This document shows, one piece after another, positions 25,674 to 34,589 of a stretch of 64,000 nucleotides of DNA (within the stretch, counting starts at the first letter, position 1; each line of letters opens with the position of its first letter). Location of the stretch: assembly GCA_016716905.1 (NCBI GenBank), contig JADJUS010000004.1, forward strand, positions 558,001 to 622,000, written 5' to 3'. The translations under genes were made by a program, and so were the position numbers. Below the pieces are notes generated by a model. The model was not told where the DNA came from. It worked only from the letters and a program-made list of their open reading frames with translations, and did no database searches. This stretch comes from Acidobacteriota bacterium (GTDB lineage: Bacteria; Acidobacteriota; Vicinamibacteria; Vicinamibacterales; SCN-69-37).

Positions 25674-26999
25674 ATGTCATTGCCCGAACAAGCACCAGGC
25701 GTACGGCCGAGGCCGTTCTGGAGTCTGCGGCCCCGGTCTGACCGGGACGCCGGCGACGCCATCACCTCGAACTTCCTGCTGCACTGGTTCCCGGCCAAGG
25801 TGTCGAAGGCGTCCATGTCCTGGACGTACTCATTCTGGCTGGGCACGATCACCGCCGCGCTCTTCCTGCTGCTGATTCTCTCTGGGCTGCCGCTCCTGTT
25901 CCTGTATGTGCCCTCGGTGGAGCGCGCGTATCAGTCGGTCAAGGACATCGAGTACGTCATCACGTTCGGGCGCTGGATTCGCGCGGTGCACCGCGTGGCC
26001 GCGCACGGCATGGTCATCACCGTGGTGCTGCACCTGGCGCGGGTGTACTTCACCGGCGCCTACAAAAACGGCATCGGACGCAACCAGAAGCGCGAGTGGA
26101 ACTGGGTCATCGGCGTCGTGATGTTGCTGCTCACGTTGTTCCTCTCCTTTACCGGGTACCTGCTGCCGTGGGATCAGCTGGCGTTCTGGGCGGTCACGGT
26201 CGGCACGAACATTGCCTCGGCCATTCCGTGGATTGGCCCTGACGTGCGCGAATTGCTCATTGGCGGCCGGGCCATCGAGCAGGCGACGCTCATCCGGTTC
26301 TACGTCCTGCACATCTTCTTCCTTCCCGCCGGTGTGGGCGTGCTGTTCGCGTATCACATGTGGCGGGTGCGCAAGGATGGCGGCCTGGCGCGCGCCGACC
26401 GCGAAGAGATCGCCGAGACGTCGCGGCCTGTGGCGGTGGTGCCGACCAAGACGTACACGCTGCTGGGTGTGGCGAAGGGCACGGCGCCCACGGTGACCGC
26501 GCGCTCACTTGAAGCCGCCAACACCAGCGTGAACGCGGTGCCCGATCTGGCGCGTCGCGCGATGATCGCCACGCTGGGCACCATCGCGGTGATCAGCATC
26601 GCCTCGGTCTTTATTGCGTCGCCCCTGGAAGAACCCGCCAACGCGCTGATTACGCCCAACCCGGCCAAGGCGCCCTGGTACTTCCTGTGGCTGCAGGAGA
26701 TTGTCACCGACACCACCATTCACCTCGGCAGTTTCACCATCAACGGCGCGTTCATCGGCGGCGTGGTGCTGCCGGGCCTGCTGGTCGGCCTGCTCACGGC
26801 GTGGCCATGGCTGGACCGCAGCCCGCGCGAGGTCACGGGTGAGTGGTTCCCGCGCGCGCGCCGGACGCAGAACATCGTGTTCATCGCGATCATGGTCGGC
26901 ATCCTGCTGCTCACGTACATCGGTATGGAACTGCGCGGGCCCTACTGGGAGTTCTTCTGGCCGTGGGAAACGTGGCCCAGCGTGCCGGGGAGGATCTGA
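25674..26999 (+). CDS. cytochrome b (b6/subunit IV fused type) of the nos operon
   Basis: A 441-residue integral membrane protein with about eight helices. The haem-ligand histidines are visible in the second and fourth helices (RAVHRVAAHGMVITVVLHLARVY; YVLHIFF...FAYHMWRVRKDGG), GYLLPWDQLAFWA is the Qo-side helix, and NPAKAPWYFLWLQE (the PEWY region of subunit IV) appears as PWYF. With the Rieske protein it should make a quinol-oxidising bc-type complex dedicated to N2O respiration. The next gene starts 2 nt after the stop. Confidence 0.9.
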   Translation: MSLPEQAPGVRPRPFWSLRPRSDRDAGDAITSNFLLHWFPAKVSKASMSWTYSFWLGTITAALFLLLILSGLPLLFLYVPSVERAYQSVKDIEYVITFGRWIRAVHRVAAHGMVITVVLHLARVYFTGAYKNGIGRNQKREWNWVIGVVMLLLTLFLSFTGYLLPWDQLAFWAVTVGTNIASAIPWIGPDVRELLIGGRAIEQATLIRFYVLHIFFLPAGVGVLFAYHMWRVRKDGGLARADREEIAETSRPVAVVPTKTYTLLGVAKGTAPTVTARSLEAANTSVNAVPDLARRAMIATLGTIAVISIASVFIASPLEEPANALITPNPAKAPWYFLWLQEIVTDTTIHLGSFTINGAFIGGVVLPGLLVGLLTAWPWLDRSPREVTGEWFPRARRTQNIVFIAIMVGILLLTYIGMELRGPYWEFFWPWETWPSVPGRI

Positions 27000-27001
27000 C
27001 T

Positions 27002-28216
27002 ATGGAGAAGCGAACCAATTCTCCGTACGCGCGCATCGACCGGCCGACCCTCGCGATCATTGGCGTGCTGCTGGTGCTGTCCTGCGCCCTGTTCTTTGCA
27101 AGCGATCGCGCGCATGACTGGCGGTACTACCAGTCGGCGTTTAAGGACCAGGTGGCGCAGAAACTGGGCGCCGATCGCGCCAACAGCGTCACGACCGGCG
27201 TGCAGCAGATCTGGGTCGCGGACCTCGGGCGCGCCGACCGGTGCATCACCTGTCATCAGGCCACGTCATGGAAGGGGTTTGAACAGGCCGAGGAGCCGTT
27301 CCGCACGCACCCGGTGGAACCGCTCAAGACCCATCCGGTGGAGAAGTTCGGCTGCACGTCGTGCCATGGCGGGCAGGGGTGGGCGGTTGATGTCGCCGAG
27401 GCGCACGGCGAAGTGGCGCACTGGGAGGAACCCCTGCTCAGCAAGACCCTGGGGCAGGAGTACTCGCTCTCGGGAAACAAGGGCGCGTTGCTGCAGATGA
27501 ACTGCAACATCTGCCACCGCTACGATCGCGAGACGAAGGGCGCCGACGCGATCAATCTCGCCAAACGCCTGGTGGACGAGAAGGGTTGCCGCGCCTGTCA
27601 CACCATCAACAACCGCGGCGGCCGCATCGGCCCCGATCTGACGCGCGTCGGCGAAAAAGCGCCCGAGCAGTACGACTACTCGCGGCTGTCGGGCCAGCAG
27701 ACGGCCTTTGCCTGGCACGTGGCGCATTTCAAGAATCCCAAAGCGCTGACCACGGATTCGACGATGCCGAATTTCGGGTTCAACACCGAACAGGCGCAGG
27801 CCCTGGCGATGCTCGTGTTGTCGTGGCGGCCGGCGGATGTGCCTGCGGCGTACCTGGCCGGGGCCCCCCGCACCGACAAACCGACGCCAGAACAGCTCGC
27901 CGAGGAAGAACGGATGCGCACCGGCCCAGGCGCCTGGTTCGTGGAAACCGGGTGCAGTACGTGCCACTCCATCCAGGTCTACGGCGTGAAGTCGCCTGCG
28001 CAAATTGGTCCCGACCTGTCCAACGCGGTCGAAGACGTGCAGTCGAGGTTCGGACGGACCATCGACGACTTCCTCCGCGAGCCAACCGGCACGATGTCCG
28101 TGGTGCTCTCGAGGCAAATCATCCTCACGCCCGAACAGAAGGCCATCGCCATTCAGAAATTGCGTGAAGCCTTTGCGGTTTATCAGAAACAGCAAGCAGA
28201 GAAGAAGGAGCGATAG
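27002..28216 (+). CDS. pentahaem c-type cytochrome, electron donor candidate for NosZ
   Basis: A 404-residue protein with an N-terminal membrane anchor (about 17-35). There are five CXXCH haem motifs in order: CITCH, CTSCH, CNICH, CRACH and CSTCH. The N-terminal part resembles multihaem proteins; the last two haems are in cytochrome c-like domains with downstream Met ligands (STMPNF). Its place between cytochrome b and nosZ suggests it carries electrons from the Rieske/b complex to the CuA site of NosZ. It is separated from nosZ by 2 nt, so they are tightly co-translated. Confidence 0.88.
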   Translation: MEKRTNSPYARIDRPTLAIIGVLLVLSCALFFASDRAHDWRYYQSAFKDQVAQKLGADRANSVTTGVQQIWVADLGRADRCITCHQATSWKGFEQAEEPFRTHPVEPLKTHPVEKFGCTSCHGGQGWAVDVAEAHGEVAHWEEPLLSKTLGQEYSLSGNKGALLQMNCNICHRYDRETKGADAINLAKRLVDEKGCRACHTINNRGGRIGPDLTRVGEKAPEQYDYSRLSGQQTAFAWHVAHFKNPKALTTDSTMPNFGFNTEQAQALAMLVLSWRPADVPAAYLAGAPRTDKPTPEQLAEEERMRTGPGAWFVETGCSTCHSIQVYGVKSPAQIGPDLSNAVEDVQSRFGRTIDDFLREPTGTMSVVLSRQIILTPEQKAIAIQKLREAFAVYQKQQAEKKER

Positions 28217-28218
28217 GT

Positions 28219-30087
28219 ATGGAGAGACTGTGGAAAACACGCATGAAGTTGTCGCTGATGACCGGGGCAGGGGTGCTGCTGGTGCTGGGGTACAGCGCCT
28301 GCTCGCCGAGCGCACCGCCGGGGGCACGCAAGAGTGGCGGAGCGACGTCTGATACCGCCATTGCCGCCGAGCGAACGTACGTCGCACCCGGCGACCTGGA
28401 CGAATATTACTTCTTCGCCTCGGGCGGGCACTCGGGCAACGTCTACGTCTACGGCATCCCGTCCATGCGGCACATTTCGACCATTCCCGTCTTCACACCG
28501 TATCCGGCCACCGGCTACGGGTTTGACGACGAGTCGAAGAAGATGCTCGGCGGCCTGACGTGGGGCGACGCTCATCACCCCGCGTTGTCCGAGACTGCCG
28601 GAGACTACGACGGCCGCTGGCTCTTCATCAATGAAATGAACGGCCGCGTGGCGCGCATCGATTTGCGGGACTTCAAGACGAAACAGATCTATGGACCTAT
28701 CCCGAACATCTCGGGCAACCATGGGTCCTCGTTCATCACGCCCAATAGCGAATACGTGATGGTGGCCAGCCGGTTCTCCATCCCGATTCCGAAGGGCACC
28801 TACGCGCCCATCGACAAATACGCCACCGAATACAAGGGCGTGATCGGCGCACTGAAGGTGGACCCCAAGACAGGCAACATGGACCTGGGCTTCCAGATTC
28901 TGATGCCGCCCTTCGACTACGACATCGGCGACGCCGGCAAGCTCGCGTCCGACGGCTGGATGTTCCTGACGGCGTACAACGCCGAACGCGCCACCGGCAA
29001 GCTCGAGGTCACCGCCAGCCAGCGCGACCGCGACTACATCGCCGCTGTGGATTGGCGCGCGGCCGAGAAGGCGGCCGCCCAGGGGCTCGGTGACATGATC
29101 GGTGGCGTCCGCGTCCTCGACCCGGCGAAGATCCCCGGCCTCGTGTACCTGATGCCCTGCGGCAAATCGCCGCACGGTGTGGACGTGTCGCCCGACGGCA
29201 AGTACATCATCGGGTCGGGGAAACTCCAGGGCGTGACCACCGCGTTCAACTTCGAGAAGGTCCAGACCGCAATTCGCAACAAGGACTTCGACGGTGAGGA
29301 AAACGGCATCTCGGTCCTCAAGTACGAATCGATCAAGGATGCGGAAGTGGAAGTGGGTCTGGGTCCCCTGCACACGCAGTTCGGCCCCAACGGCATGGCA
29401 TATACCTCGCTGTTCGTGGACAGCGCCATCGCCTCCTGGAAGATTGGCGAATGGAAAGTCATCGACAAGGTGCCCGTGTCCTACGCGGTGGGTCACCTGT
29501 CAGCGGCAGAGGGCGATACGGTCAGCCCCGACGGCAACTACCTGGTCTCACTCAACAAGCTGTCGCACGGACGCCACCTGAATGTCGGGCCCTCACAGCC
29601 GGAGTCGTCGCAGTTGATCGACATCGGCGAGGAGAAGATGAAGGTGTTGTACGACGCGTTCACCGAGCCCGAACCGCACTACGCCCAGATCGTCAAGGCC
29701 GACAAGATCAAGCCGATCGAGGTGTACCCGAAGGAAGAAAACAAACACCCGTTGGCCATCTGGGACGTGAAGGACGCCGGCGTGACCCGTGTGGGCAACA
29801 AGGTGACGATCAAGATGATCGCTGTCCGCTCCACATTCACCCCGACAAATTTTGAGGTGCAGGAGGGTGACATCGTCACGGTGGCCGTCACGAACATCGA
29901 GCAGACGACCGACGAACTGCATGGGTTCGGTCTGCTCGACTACAACATCAACCTGGTCGTGGATCCGGGAGAAACGAAGACGGTGACGTTCACCGCCAAG
30001 AAGGGCGTGTTCCCGTACTACTGCACGAACTTCTGCTCGGCGCTGCATCAGGAGATGCAGAGCTATCTCGTGGTGAAGCCCCGTTAA
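28219..30087 (+). CDS. nosZ: nitrous oxide reductase NosZ, clade II (Sec-exported)
   Basis: A 622-residue N2O reductase. The seven-bladed propeller carries the CuZ ligands, including the DxHH motif in WGDAHHPALSET (Asp117, His119, His120), and EPEPHY is a further conserved region. The C-terminal cupredoxin has the CuA motif C602-TNF-C606-SAL-H610-QE-M613. The N-terminus lacks a twin-arginine signal, so it belongs to the Sec-dependent clade II, which is widespread in non-denitrifiers. YSAC at the end of the signal may be a lipobox. The enzyme reduces N2O to N2 in the periplasm. No nitrite or NO reductase gene is in the window. Confidence 0.97.
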   Translation: MERLWKTRMKLSLMTGAGVLLVLGYSACSPSAPPGARKSGGATSDTAIAAERTYVAPGDLDEYYFFASGGHSGNVYVYGIPSMRHISTIPVFTPYPATGYGFDDESKKMLGGLTWGDAHHPALSETAGDYDGRWLFINEMNGRVARIDLRDFKTKQIYGPIPNISGNHGSSFITPNSEYVMVASRFSIPIPKGTYAPIDKYATEYKGVIGALKVDPKTGNMDLGFQILMPPFDYDIGDAGKLASDGWMFLTAYNAERATGKLEVTASQRDRDYIAAVDWRAAEKAAAQGLGDMIGGVRVLDPAKIPGLVYLMPCGKSPHGVDVSPDGKYIIGSGKLQGVTTAFNFEKVQTAIRNKDFDGEENGISVLKYESIKDAEVEVGLGPLHTQFGPNGMAYTSLFVDSAIASWKIGEWKVIDKVPVSYAVGHLSAAEGDTVSPDGNYLVSLNKLSHGRHLNVGPSQPESSQLIDIGEEKMKVLYDAFTEPEPHYAQIVKADKIKPIEVYPKEENKHPLAIWDVKDAGVTRVGNKVTIKMIAVRSTFTPTNFEVQEGDIVTVAVTNIEQTTDELHGFGLLDYNINLVVDPGETKTVTFTAKKGVFPYYCTNFCSALHQEMQSYLVVKPR

Positions 30088-30093
30088 AAAAAG

Positions 30094-30185
30094 TCCAGCG
30101 CCCAGGGTCCAGGGTCCAGAGTCCTGGCCCTGGGCGCTGGGCGCTGCTCAGCGGACCCTGGACCCTGGACTCTGGACCCTGGACT
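30094..30185. repeat. heptamer array forming a long hairpin between nosZ and nosB
   Basis: GGACCCT/AGGGTCC heptamers occur in both orientations. An 18-bp perfect stem pairs 30107-30124 with 30167-30184, with a 42-nt GC-rich loop. It ends 4 nt before the nosB start and occupies the position where a ribosome site would be, so it may control mRNA stability or nosB translation. Confidence 0.8.
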
Positions 30186-30188
30186 GTC

Positions 30189-30842
30189 ATGACTTCCTTC
30201 TTCTCCCGCACCGCCCGGCGTCTCCACCAGCCCGTTGGCGCATGGCCGCGGGCCTGCTTCCTGCTCGCGGCGGTGCTCATCGTCACCGCCCACTTCTTCC
30301 CGCTGTGGAACCTGACGATGTTCGCGCCGCAGTACCCGGATGCATTGCGGCTCGACATCTTCGACCACGCGCTGGTGGGTGGCAACAACGGACAGGACCT
30401 CAAGGAGATCAACCTCCTGAACCACTACATCGGGATGCGCGATTTGGCCATCGAAGACTTCACTGAATTCAAGTGGATGCCATTTGCGTTGGGTGGCCTC
30501 GCGCTGTTGCTCATCAGGGCTGTCTTCTTCGGCACCATGAAGGAATTCGTGGATGCGGCGGTGATCTCGATCTACTTCGGCGCGTTCTCGCTCTGGTCCT
30601 TCGGATACAAGATGTACCGCTACGGTCACGACCTGTTGCCCACGGCGGCCGTAAGGGTCGAGGGGTTTACGCCCCCGATGTTCGGGTACAAGAAGATCGC
30701 TAACTTTGACGTGTACTCCTACCCCCAGGCGGGAACTTACCTGATGGTCGCCGCCGGTCTGTTGGTCACCATCGCGCTCGTCGTGGCGTGGCGCGGGCAG
30801 CGGCACCGCGCGGTCGAGCCAAAGGACGCCGTCGCACTATGA
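30189..30842 (+). CDS. nosB: NosB-like membrane protein of clade II nos clusters
   Basis: A 217-residue membrane protein with four to five hydrophobic segments (about 20-40, 95-115, 125-145, 185-207). It is directly downstream of nosZ, the usual place of the polytopic NosB of clade II clusters, whose role is unknown but needed for N2O respiration in some bacteria. No Shine-Dalgarno sequence precedes the ATG, only a heptamer hairpin. Its stop overlaps the nosD start by 4 bp. The name rests on position and topology. Confidence 0.72.
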   Translation: MTSFFSRTARRLHQPVGAWPRACFLLAAVLIVTAHFFPLWNLTMFAPQYPDALRLDIFDHALVGGNNGQDLKEINLLNHYIGMRDLAIEDFTEFKWMPFALGGLALLLIRAVFFGTMKEFVDAAVISIYFGAFSLWSFGYKMYRYGHDLLPTAAVRVEGFTPPMFGYKKIANFDVYSYPQAGTYLMVAAGLLVTIALVVAWRGQRHRAVEPKDAVAL

Positions 30843-32086
30843 AGAAGGTCCTCCTGCTAACCGCGCTGTTGGCGCTCGCGCCGACCCCCGGTGTCCGGGC
30901 CCAGGCGCCGCAGGTGGACATGGCGGCGGCGCAGGCGGCCGCGGGCATCGAGGGCCGGCCCGCGTCGGCCGACGAGTCACCGCTGCAGCGTCGCCTCGAT
31001 GCCGCCCGGCCGGGCGACCGCATCGAGGTGCCGGCCGGCACTTATCCTGGCGACCTGTTCATCGACAAGGCGGTGCATCTGGTGGGCATCGGCCGCCCAC
31101 GCCTGCTGGGGTCGGGCACCGGCAGCGTTGTGCGCATCCGCGCGGATCACGCGGTCGTCGAAGGCTTCGACATCGACGGTCAGCTGGGCGGAAGTCTGGC
31201 GCGCGACTCCTCCGGCATCCACATCACGGCGCGACACGTGACCGTGCGCGATTGCCGCATCGTCCGCTCCCTGTTCGGCGTGTATCTTCGGGAGGCCGAC
31301 GACGCGACGGTTGAGGGGACCTCGGTGACCGGGATCGAGGGGAAAGCGGCAGGTGAACAGGGATCGGGCATCCATGTCTGGAACACGCAGGGCTTTACGT
31401 TGCGGGGCAATCTCATCCGTTACTCGCGCGACGGGTTCTACATCCAGTCGTCGGACCGCGGAGTGGTGTCCGGCAACCAGGTCAGCGATGTGCGGTACGG
31501 CCTGCACTACATGAACTCGAATGACAACCGCTTCGAAGACAACCTGTTTGAGCGCGGAGCGGCAGGCGCGGCGCTGATGTACTCACGCCGGCTGACGTTT
31601 GCCCGCAACCGGTTTGTGCATAACCGCGGCTTTGCCTCGGTCGGATTGCTCCTGAAGGACTGCGAAGACGTGGTGGCGGAAGACAACCTCGTGGCCGACA
31701 ACGAGCGGGGATTCTTCATTGACGGTGCCGTGCGACACGTGTTCCGGCACAACATCGTCTCAAGTTCCGACGTGGCGGTAGTGGTCTACGACTCGTCGCA
31801 GGGCAATCGGTTCGAAGGAAATGCCTTCATCGGGAACCTCGCGCCTCTTCGCCTGGTGGGCCGGCGGACCGACACGGTGTTCGATGGCAACTACTGGTCG
31901 GAGTTCGACGAACCCGATCTGGATGGCGACGGGATCCGAGACCAGCCGTACCGGCTTTCAAACGTGTTCGATCACCTTCGGGGGGAGTCTCACAGCCGCG
32001 GACCTGTTTGCACAGGGGCTGGGTGCGGTGGTGCTGGCCCGCGCGGAACGGACGTTCCCGGTACTCAGGCCCATCGCCGTGGTTGA
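30839..32086 (+). CDS. nosD: NosD copper-site maturation protein, C-terminus lost to a frameshift
   Basis: The protein as read is 415 residues. It has a signal peptide (about 1-21) followed by a right-handed parallel beta-helix of the carbohydrate-binding/sugar hydrolase (CASH) type, with repeated N-rich turns (GNLIRYSRDGFYIQSSDRG; NSNDNRFEDN). NosD works with the NosFY ABC transporter to build the CuZ site of NosZ. At 31980-31985 a run of six Gs shifts the frame. The conserved tail continues in another frame to 32234, while this frame ends in about 26 unrelated residues. Either the base is a sequencing error, or the tail is lost, or it is restored by slippage. Confidence 0.85.
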   Translation: MKKVLLLTALLALAPTPGVRAQAPQVDMAAAQAAAGIEGRPASADESPLQRRLDAARPGDRIEVPAGTYPGDLFIDKAVHLVGIGRPRLLGSGTGSVVRIRADHAVVEGFDIDGQLGGSLARDSSGIHITARHVTVRDCRIVRSLFGVYLREADDATVEGTSVTGIEGKAAGEQGSGIHVWNTQGFTLRGNLIRYSRDGFYIQSSDRGVVSGNQVSDVRYGLHYMNSNDNRFEDNLFERGAAGAALMYSRRLTFARNRFVHNRGFASVGLLLKDCEDVVAEDNLVADNERGFFIDGAVRHVFRHNIVSSSDVAVVVYDSSQGNRFEGNAFIGNLAPLRLVGRRTDTVFDGNYWSEFDEPDLDGDGIRDQPYRLSNVFDHLRGESHSRGPVCTGAGCGGAGPRGTDVPGTQAHRRG

Positions 32087-32234
32087 TGCCCGTCCGTTGC
32101 TGCGGGCGCCGGCGCGTGGCGCCGTTCCCGACATGCCTCCTGAAAACGCGCGTGGCGCTCGCGCGGGCTTGATGGTGTCGAGTCTGGGCCTCTGCCTGGG
32201 CCTGGCCGTCCTGTGGGCCGGGAGACGACGATGA
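31980..32234 (+). pseudogene. nosD: out-of-frame C-terminal part of nosD
   Basis: In this frame the sequence reads GGSLTAADLFAQGLGAVVLA, then AERTFPVLRPIAVVDARPL, and ends with a membrane helix (SSLGLCLGLAVLWAG), as expected for the NosD C-terminus. Removing one G from the G6 run at 31980-31985 would join it to the upstream frame. Its stop overlaps the nosF start (ATGA), as expected if it were the true end of nosD. Confidence 0.75.
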
Positions 32235-33130
32235 TTGTCTATCGGGAGTTTGCGAAGTCCTTTGGCGGCGTCCAGGCCGTGAAGGATCTGAACTTCCGGG
32301 TTGAACCGGGAGAAGTGGTCGCGCTCCTGGGGCCCAACGGATCCGGCAAGACGACGTCGATCAAAGCGGCCGCAGGATTAATCAGACCCTCCCACGGCAC
32401 CGTGCTGATTGGTGAACCGGGGCGGCCATCAACCGAGGCAGACGCACGGCTGGCGTGTTCGTTCCTGCCGCAGCGAGTGACGTTTCCCGAGTCGCTCACC
32501 GGCCATGAAGTGGCCGAGTTCTATTGCCGCCTCCGTGGCCGCGGGCCGGAACGCATCCAGGAAGTGATGGCGCTGACCGGCTTGAACGGATCGAGCGCGC
32601 GGGCGGTGGGGACGTACTCGGGCGGCATGACCCAGCGGCTCGGATTGGCGGTGGCGATGGCCGCGCAGGCGCCAATCTTGTTGCTGGATGAACCAACAGC
32701 CGCGCTCGACCCCGACGGCACCTGTGCCTTCTACGCGCTGGTGGAGTCGCGACGGGCTGACAAGCAGACAGTACTGTTCAGTTCGCACCAGATGGGTGAC
32801 GTCGAGCGCCTGGCCGATCGTTTCGCGGTGCTGGTCGCAGGCCGCCTCGCGGCCTCGTTCACGGCACGCGAACTGACCACCTTGTTGGCGGATCGCGGCG
32901 TGATGAAGGTCACCGTTGACGCGTTGCCGGCTGGCGCGCTCGAGCGCGTTAGGCGCTTGTCGCCCAAGTCAGTGGTGGCCGCCGATCAGATCATCGTGCC
33001 GGGCGCGGCATCGGTGCGGCTGGCCGTGCTTGATGCCCTGCGTGAGCACCGGGTGACCATCCGCGGGTGGTCGGCCGAAGAAGGCCGCCTTGATGCGTTC
33101 TACCGCGAATTGGTGGGGGGCCTGCGATGA
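32231..33130 (+). CDS. nosF: NosF, ABC transporter ATPase for NosZ maturation
   Basis: A 299-residue ATPase: Walker A GPNGSGKTTS, signature YSGGMTQRLGLA (SGG rather than LSGGQ), Walker B ILLLDEPTAALDPDG and the H-loop in FSSHQMGDVE. With the NosY permease and NosD it supplies sulfur or another component for the CuZ cluster. ATG 32231 overlaps the true nosD stop; an upstream in-frame ATG at 32213 is less likely. Confidence 0.92.
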   Translation: MIVYREFAKSFGGVQAVKDLNFRVEPGEVVALLGPNGSGKTTSIKAAAGLIRPSHGTVLIGEPGRPSTEADARLACSFLPQRVTFPESLTGHEVAEFYCRLRGRGPERIQEVMALTGLNGSSARAVGTYSGGMTQRLGLAVAMAAQAPILLLDEPTAALDPDGTCAFYALVESRRADKQTVLFSSHQMGDVERLADRFAVLVAGRLAASFTARELTTLLADRGVMKVTVDALPAGALERVRRLSPKSVVAADQIIVPGAASVRLAVLDALREHRVTIRGWSAEEGRLDAFYRELVGGLR

Positions 33131-33588
33131 GGGTCACGAGTCGAGTATGGTGCGCACTGGCATTGGTGATGGCCGCGGCGTGTGGCGCAGGCGCGCCGGA
33201 ACCGGCGGTGCTCGATGTGGGACGGGAAGCGTGCACCTTCTGCCGGATGACCGTCTCGCAAATCGACTTCGCCTCGCAGGTGGTGGTGCCTGGCGAACTG
33301 CCGAAGTTTTTTGATGACCTGGGATGTCTGGGAAATTACCTGACCTCGACGAAGGACGCGCCGGCTGCAGCGATGATCTACGTGACCGACCGCCGCACGA
33401 AAACCTGGGTGCGCGCCGATGAGGCCGTGTTCACGCGCGTGCCGGCGCTCTCGACACCCATGGGATCACACCTGGTGGCGCATGCCACGCAGGCGTCGCG
33501 AGACGCGGACCCCGACGTGGCTGCGGGTGTGCCGGTGACGCTTGCTGATGTGGTGCCTGCCGCATGGCGGGCGCAGGGAGCGAAGTGA
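33127..33588 (+). CDS. nosL: NosL, copper-binding lipoprotein
   Basis: A 153-residue lipoprotein: signal peptide ending in the lipobox MAAAC, then CTFCRMTVS, the CxxCxM copper-binding motif of NosL, and FDDLGCLGNY. NosL delivers Cu(I) to apo-NosZ in the periplasm. It overlaps nosF by 4 bp and nosY by one base. Confidence 0.92.
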   Translation: MRVTSRVWCALALVMAAACGAGAPEPAVLDVGREACTFCRMTVSQIDFASQVVVPGELPKFFDDLGCLGNYLTSTKDAPAAAMIYVTDRRTKTWVRADEAVFTRVPALSTPMGSHLVAHATQASRDADPDVAAGVPVTLADVVPAAWRAQGAK

Positions 33589-34442
33589 TGACCACTATCG
33601 CCGTTCCCCGGTTGACCCTCGTGCGGTTGTGCGCGATGCAGGAGTTGCGGCTGTCGGTGCGATCGCGATGGACGCAGGTGTTCGCGCTGGTGTTCGCGGT
33701 GTTGTCGCTCGCGGTGGCGGCCTCCGGGTATGTGTTGAGTGGTGGAAGCGGCCTCCAGGACTTCTCGAGGACGGCTGCGTCGCTTGTGGAACTGGTGCTG
33801 CTGCTGGTTCCGCTCACGGCGCTTATCTTCGGCGTGATGGCGCTCACTCCCGATGCGGGTGCTGCCGAGCTGTTGTACTCGCAGCCGGTGCCGAGGCCGA
33901 TGATCCTGCTCGGCAAGCTCGCCGGCCTGTGCCTGGCACTGATTGCTTCACAGGCGGTGGGTTTCGGCGCCGCTGGACTGCTGCTGTTCTGGCGCGCCGG
34001 TGCGGACGGCGTCATGGGCTTTTTAGGCGTGGTGGCCGGGTCGTTTGTGCTGACCGCCGTTTTCCTCGCGATCGCCGCCGCACTGACGGCCGGCGCCACC
34101 AGCACCCGCCGCGCGCACCATCTGGCCGTGGCTCTGGTCATCTGGTTCGTGGCCATCGTGCTCTTTGATGTGGCGGCGCTCGGCGTTGCCTCGCTCCTGC
34201 GTTCCGGCACCGCTTCACGCCTGCTCATGGTCGCGGTCATCGTCAATCCGGTGGATGCGGTGAGAACAGGGACGCTGCTCTCCGTGGAAGGCACGACGGC
34301 TTTCGGGGCGGCCTCGCTCGCCTTCCTGCGCATGACCGGAGGCGCCCTTGGCGCGGGTCTCTACCTGGCAGTCTCGGTTGTGGCGTGGGTGCTGCTGCCG
34401 GTGGCCGTGGCGGTCTTTCGCGTTCGCCGCGCCGATATTTGA
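33588..34442 (+). CDS. nosY: NosY, ABC transporter permease for NosZ maturation
   Basis: A 284-residue membrane protein with six predicted helices (about 20-45, 65-90, 105-135, 145-170, 180-205, 250-275), of the ABC-2 permease type, with YSQPVPRPMILLGKL as the conserved cytoplasmic loop. It pairs with NosF. The start ATG 33588 overlaps the nosL stop. It is the last gene of the operon; I see no strong terminator hairpin after it. Confidence 0.9.
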   Translation: MTTIAVPRLTLVRLCAMQELRLSVRSRWTQVFALVFAVLSLAVAASGYVLSGGSGLQDFSRTAASLVELVLLLVPLTALIFGVMALTPDAGAAELLYSQPVPRPMILLGKLAGLCLALIASQAVGFGAAGLLLFWRAGADGVMGFLGVVAGSFVLTAVFLAIAAALTAGATSTRRAHHLAVALVIWFVAIVLFDVAALGVASLLRSGTASRLLMVAVIVNPVDAVRTGTLLSVEGTTAFGAASLAFLRMTGGALGAGLYLAVSVVAWVLLPVAVAVFRVRRADI

Positions 34443-34589
34443 GCGACTGCGCGAAACTCCACTCCCGCAGCGCAATAGTCAACGCCCACAGAAGGCCCCC
34501 CTCGACGATCCGCGTGCCAGTCGGCCGTTCCAGACCAGCCATACGGCACGTGAGTTGCAGGGTGTAACCCTTCCGAGGGAGTTTTTCAT

